Source: Limnomonas spitsbergensis (taxonomy: Eukaryota; Chlorophyta; Chlorophyceae; Chlamydomonadales). From it: a stretch of DNA of 64,000 bases. A model generated the notes under the pieces. The model saw only the letters and a list, made by a program, of their open reading frames with translations. It had not been told where the DNA came from and made no database searches. This document shows positions 61,694 through 64,000 of this stretch, piece by piece (the first letter of the stretch is position 1; each line of letters opens with the position of its first letter). Both the position numbers and the translations under genes were made by a program. The DNA lies in NCBI GenBank assembly GCA_037349105.1, contig JAYJMM010000087.1:1731501-1795500 (forward strand). The letters run 5' to 3'.

Positions 61694-61760
61694 CGGCGGC
61701 GGCAGGGGCGGCGGCGGCAGGGGGAGCAGGGGGAGGTGGGTTGTTTGGTGGGAGGGACAG
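61694..61760 (+). CDS. Possible Ala/Gly-rich exon
   Basis: After TTTTTTGCCTGCAG| a GCG/GCA-rich stretch gives [20 protein letters not shown] and RD before CAG|GTGTGG. Entry in phase 1 fits the exon ending at 59555. Low complexity makes the call weak. Confidence 0.3.
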
Positions 61761-62142
61761 GTGTGGAGCGAGGAAGGTTACGATTATGACTCATCATGGA
61801 TTCCACCGAAGCCCGCGTATGAGGCTAGTGTAGGGGGCCCAAGGGCCCTTGAACAGGGATTCTGCTGTGGCCTATGAGCCCCCCTCTGCCAGCTTTGCCA
61901 TCTCATGCGCGGCCCTGGGAAGCTATATTTTTATTTTTGTGCTGAAGCACAATGTGGTTCCCTCAATCGACGCCTCATGGCGTATTATTTCCCGCGCCTC
62001 CCCGTTGCATGCAGTGCTCCCATGTATGTTGTCCATATGTTGTCTTCATGCACGTATGGAGCCACAGCCTCATCTCACATATGGACAGGGCGGGGCTGGG
62101 TGCAGGGAAGGGCATGGCGTGAGCGCGGCTGCCTCCTCGCGC
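61761..62142. other. No recognised gene
   Basis: A plus-strand open frame includes YDYDSSWIPPKPAYEASV at 61780-61835, but without motif or splice support. Confidence 0.4.
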
Positions 62143-64000
62143 ACTGCCTGCAGAATACATCACCGCGCCCCTCCCACCCTAATGCACTGCATGCAGAATG
62201 CATCACCGCCCCCCTCCCACCTTAATGCACTGCCTGCAAAATACATCACCGCCCCCCTCCCACCCTAATGCACTGCCTGCAGAATACATCACCACCCCCC
62301 TCCCACCCTAATGCACTGCCTGCATAATACATCACCGCGCCCCTCCCACCCTAATGCACTGCCTGCAGAATACATCACCGCCCCCCTCCCACCCTAATGC
62401 ACTGCCTGCAAAATACATCACCGCCCCCCTCCCACCCTAATGCACTGCCTGCAGAATACATCACCGCCCCCCTCCCACCCTAATGCACTGCCTACAGAAT
62501 GCATCACCGCCCCCCTCCCACCCTAATGCTCGGCGTGCAGAATGTATGACCGCCCCCCTCCCACCCTAATGCACTGCCTGCAGAATACATCACCGCCCCC
62601 CTCCCACCCTAATGCACTGCCTGCAGAATGCATCACCGCCCCCCTCCCACCCTAATGCTCGGCGTGCAGAATGTATGACCGCCCCCCTCCCACCCTGATG
62701 CACTGCCTGCAGAATGCATCACCGCCCCCCTCCCACCCTAATGCACTGCCTACAGAATACATCACCGCCCCCTCCCACCCTAATGCACTGCCTGCAGAAT
62801 GCATCACCGCCCCCCTCCCACCCTAATGCTCGGCGTGCAGAATGTATGACCGCCCCCCTCCCACCCTGATGCACTGCCTGCAGAATGCATCACCGCCCCC
62901 CTCCCACCCTAATGCACTGCCTACAGAATGCATCACCGCCCCCCTCCCACCCTAATGCTCGGCATGCAGAATGTATGACCGCCCCCCTCCCACCCTAATG
63001 CACTGCCTGCAGAATACATCACCGCCCCCCTCCCACCCTAATGCACTGCCTGCAGAATGCATCACCGCCCCCCTCCCACCCTAATGCTCGGCGTGCAGAA
63101 TGTATGACCGCCCCCCTCCCACCCTGATGCACTGCCTGCAGAATACATCACCGCCCCCCTCCCACCCTAATGCACTGCCTACAGAATACATCACCGCCCC
63201 CTCCCACCCTAATGCACTGCCTGCAGAATGCATCACCGCCCCCCTCCCACCCTAATGCACTGCTTGCAGAATACATCACCACCCCCCTCCCACCCTAATG
63301 CACTGCCTGCAGAATGCATCTCCACCCCCCTCCCACCCTAATGCTCTGCCTGCAGAATACATCACCGCCCCCCTCCCACCCTAATGCACTGCCTGCAGAA
63401 TGCATCACCACCCCCCTCCCACCCTGATGCACTGCCTGCAGAATGCATCACCACCCCCCTCCCACCCTAATGCACTGCCTGCAGAATGCATCTCCACCCC
63501 CCTCCCACCCTAATGCTCTGCCTGCAGAATACATCACCGCCCCCCTCCCACCCTAATGCACTGCCTGCAGAATACATCTCCACCCCCCTCCCACCCTAAT
63601 GCACTGCCTGCAGAATACATCACCGCCCCCCTCCCACCCTGATGCACTGCCTGCAGAATACATCACCGCGCCCCTCCCACCCTAATGCACTGCATGCAGA
63701 ATACATCACCGCGCCCCTCCCACCCTAATGCACTACATGCAGAATACATCACCGCCCCCCTCCCACCCTAATGCACTGCCTGCATGCTGCATCACCGCCC
63801 CCCTCCCACCCTAATGCACTGCATGCAGAATACATCACCGCCCCCCTCCCACCCTAATGCACTGCATGCAGAATGCATGACCGCCCCCCTCCCACCCTAA
63901 TGCACTACCTGCAGAATGCATCACCGCCCCCTCCCACCCTAATGCACTGCATGCAGAATGCATCACCGCCCCCTCCCACCCTAATGCACTGCATGCAGAA
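62143..64000. repeat. 43-bp minisatellite array 2, over 42 units, continues past window
   Basis: Same unit as array 1. A marked variant (GCTCGGCGTGCAGAATGTAT) recurs at about 62527, 62648, 62828, 62957 and 63088, separated by two to three ordinary units, so multi-unit blocks were duplicated. Other variants are CTACAG for CTGCAG and ATCTCCACC for ATCACCGCC. The same short CCTGCAG|AAT acceptor-like motif is in most units. Confidence 0.92.

Overview
The window looks like nuclear DNA of a green alga or another plant-type protist. Genes are split by spliceosomal introns with GT..AG junctions. The one recognisable enzyme, a molybdenum cofactor sulfurase, resembles plant ABA3. A non-LTR retrotransposon resembles the Dualen/RandI type described from Chlamydomonas, and TTTAGGG-like stretches sit in one intron. 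A flagellate chlorophyte or prasinophyte is my guess; the species cannot be fixed from the sequence. Nothing looks bacterial, and the >4,000-residue reading frames at 9-22.6 kb are artefacts of a 42-bp satellite.

Layout. (1) 1-35.5 kb, minus strand: one large molybdenum cofactor sulfurase gene (MOCOS/ABA3). I could assemble eight consecutive exons with matching phases, from an N-terminal extension at about 35.4 kb through the PLP lysine (SYYKIFG), the GCFCNPGAC cysteine cluster and the first strand of the MOSC_N domain (LYPVKSC); the gene runs off the left edge. Its introns are filled with tandem repeats: a roughly 325-unit 42-bp array (9.07-22.6 kb), a roughly 239-unit 44-bp array (23.2-33.8 kb), a CT-rich array (6.4-7.5 kb) and 23/44-bp arrays (4.8-5.7 kb). 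(2) 35.5-39.3 kb: no recognised gene. (3) 39.35-44.3 kb, minus strand: the 3' four exons of a leucine-rich, possibly LRR-like protein. (4) 45.2-56.1 kb, plus strand: a decayed LINE with a Josephin-like cysteine protease, an APE endonuclease, the start of reverse transcriptase, a CCHC finger and a restriction-like endonuclease. About 4.5 kb of DNA transposon material replaces its middle, including a 2.43-kb foldback element with ~470-bp inverted repeats and a cysteine-rich KDZ-like fragment. (5) 56.1-64 kb: scattered exon-like pieces on both strands and two 43-bp minisatellite arrays.

Main observation. At many exon-intron junctions of the sulfurase gene, and at junctions of two other genes, the junction itself (exon end plus splice site plus start of intron) has been tandemly copied two to four times. 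The large intronic minisatellites are built from, or directly adjoin, those copies. The 42-bp unit is a degenerate copy of the exon 2 codons ELRRLTLEM, and the 44-bp unit at 5.1-5.7 kb is a copy of the exon 4 end with its donor. The introns appear to have grown by repeated slippage or duplication seeded at splice junctions.
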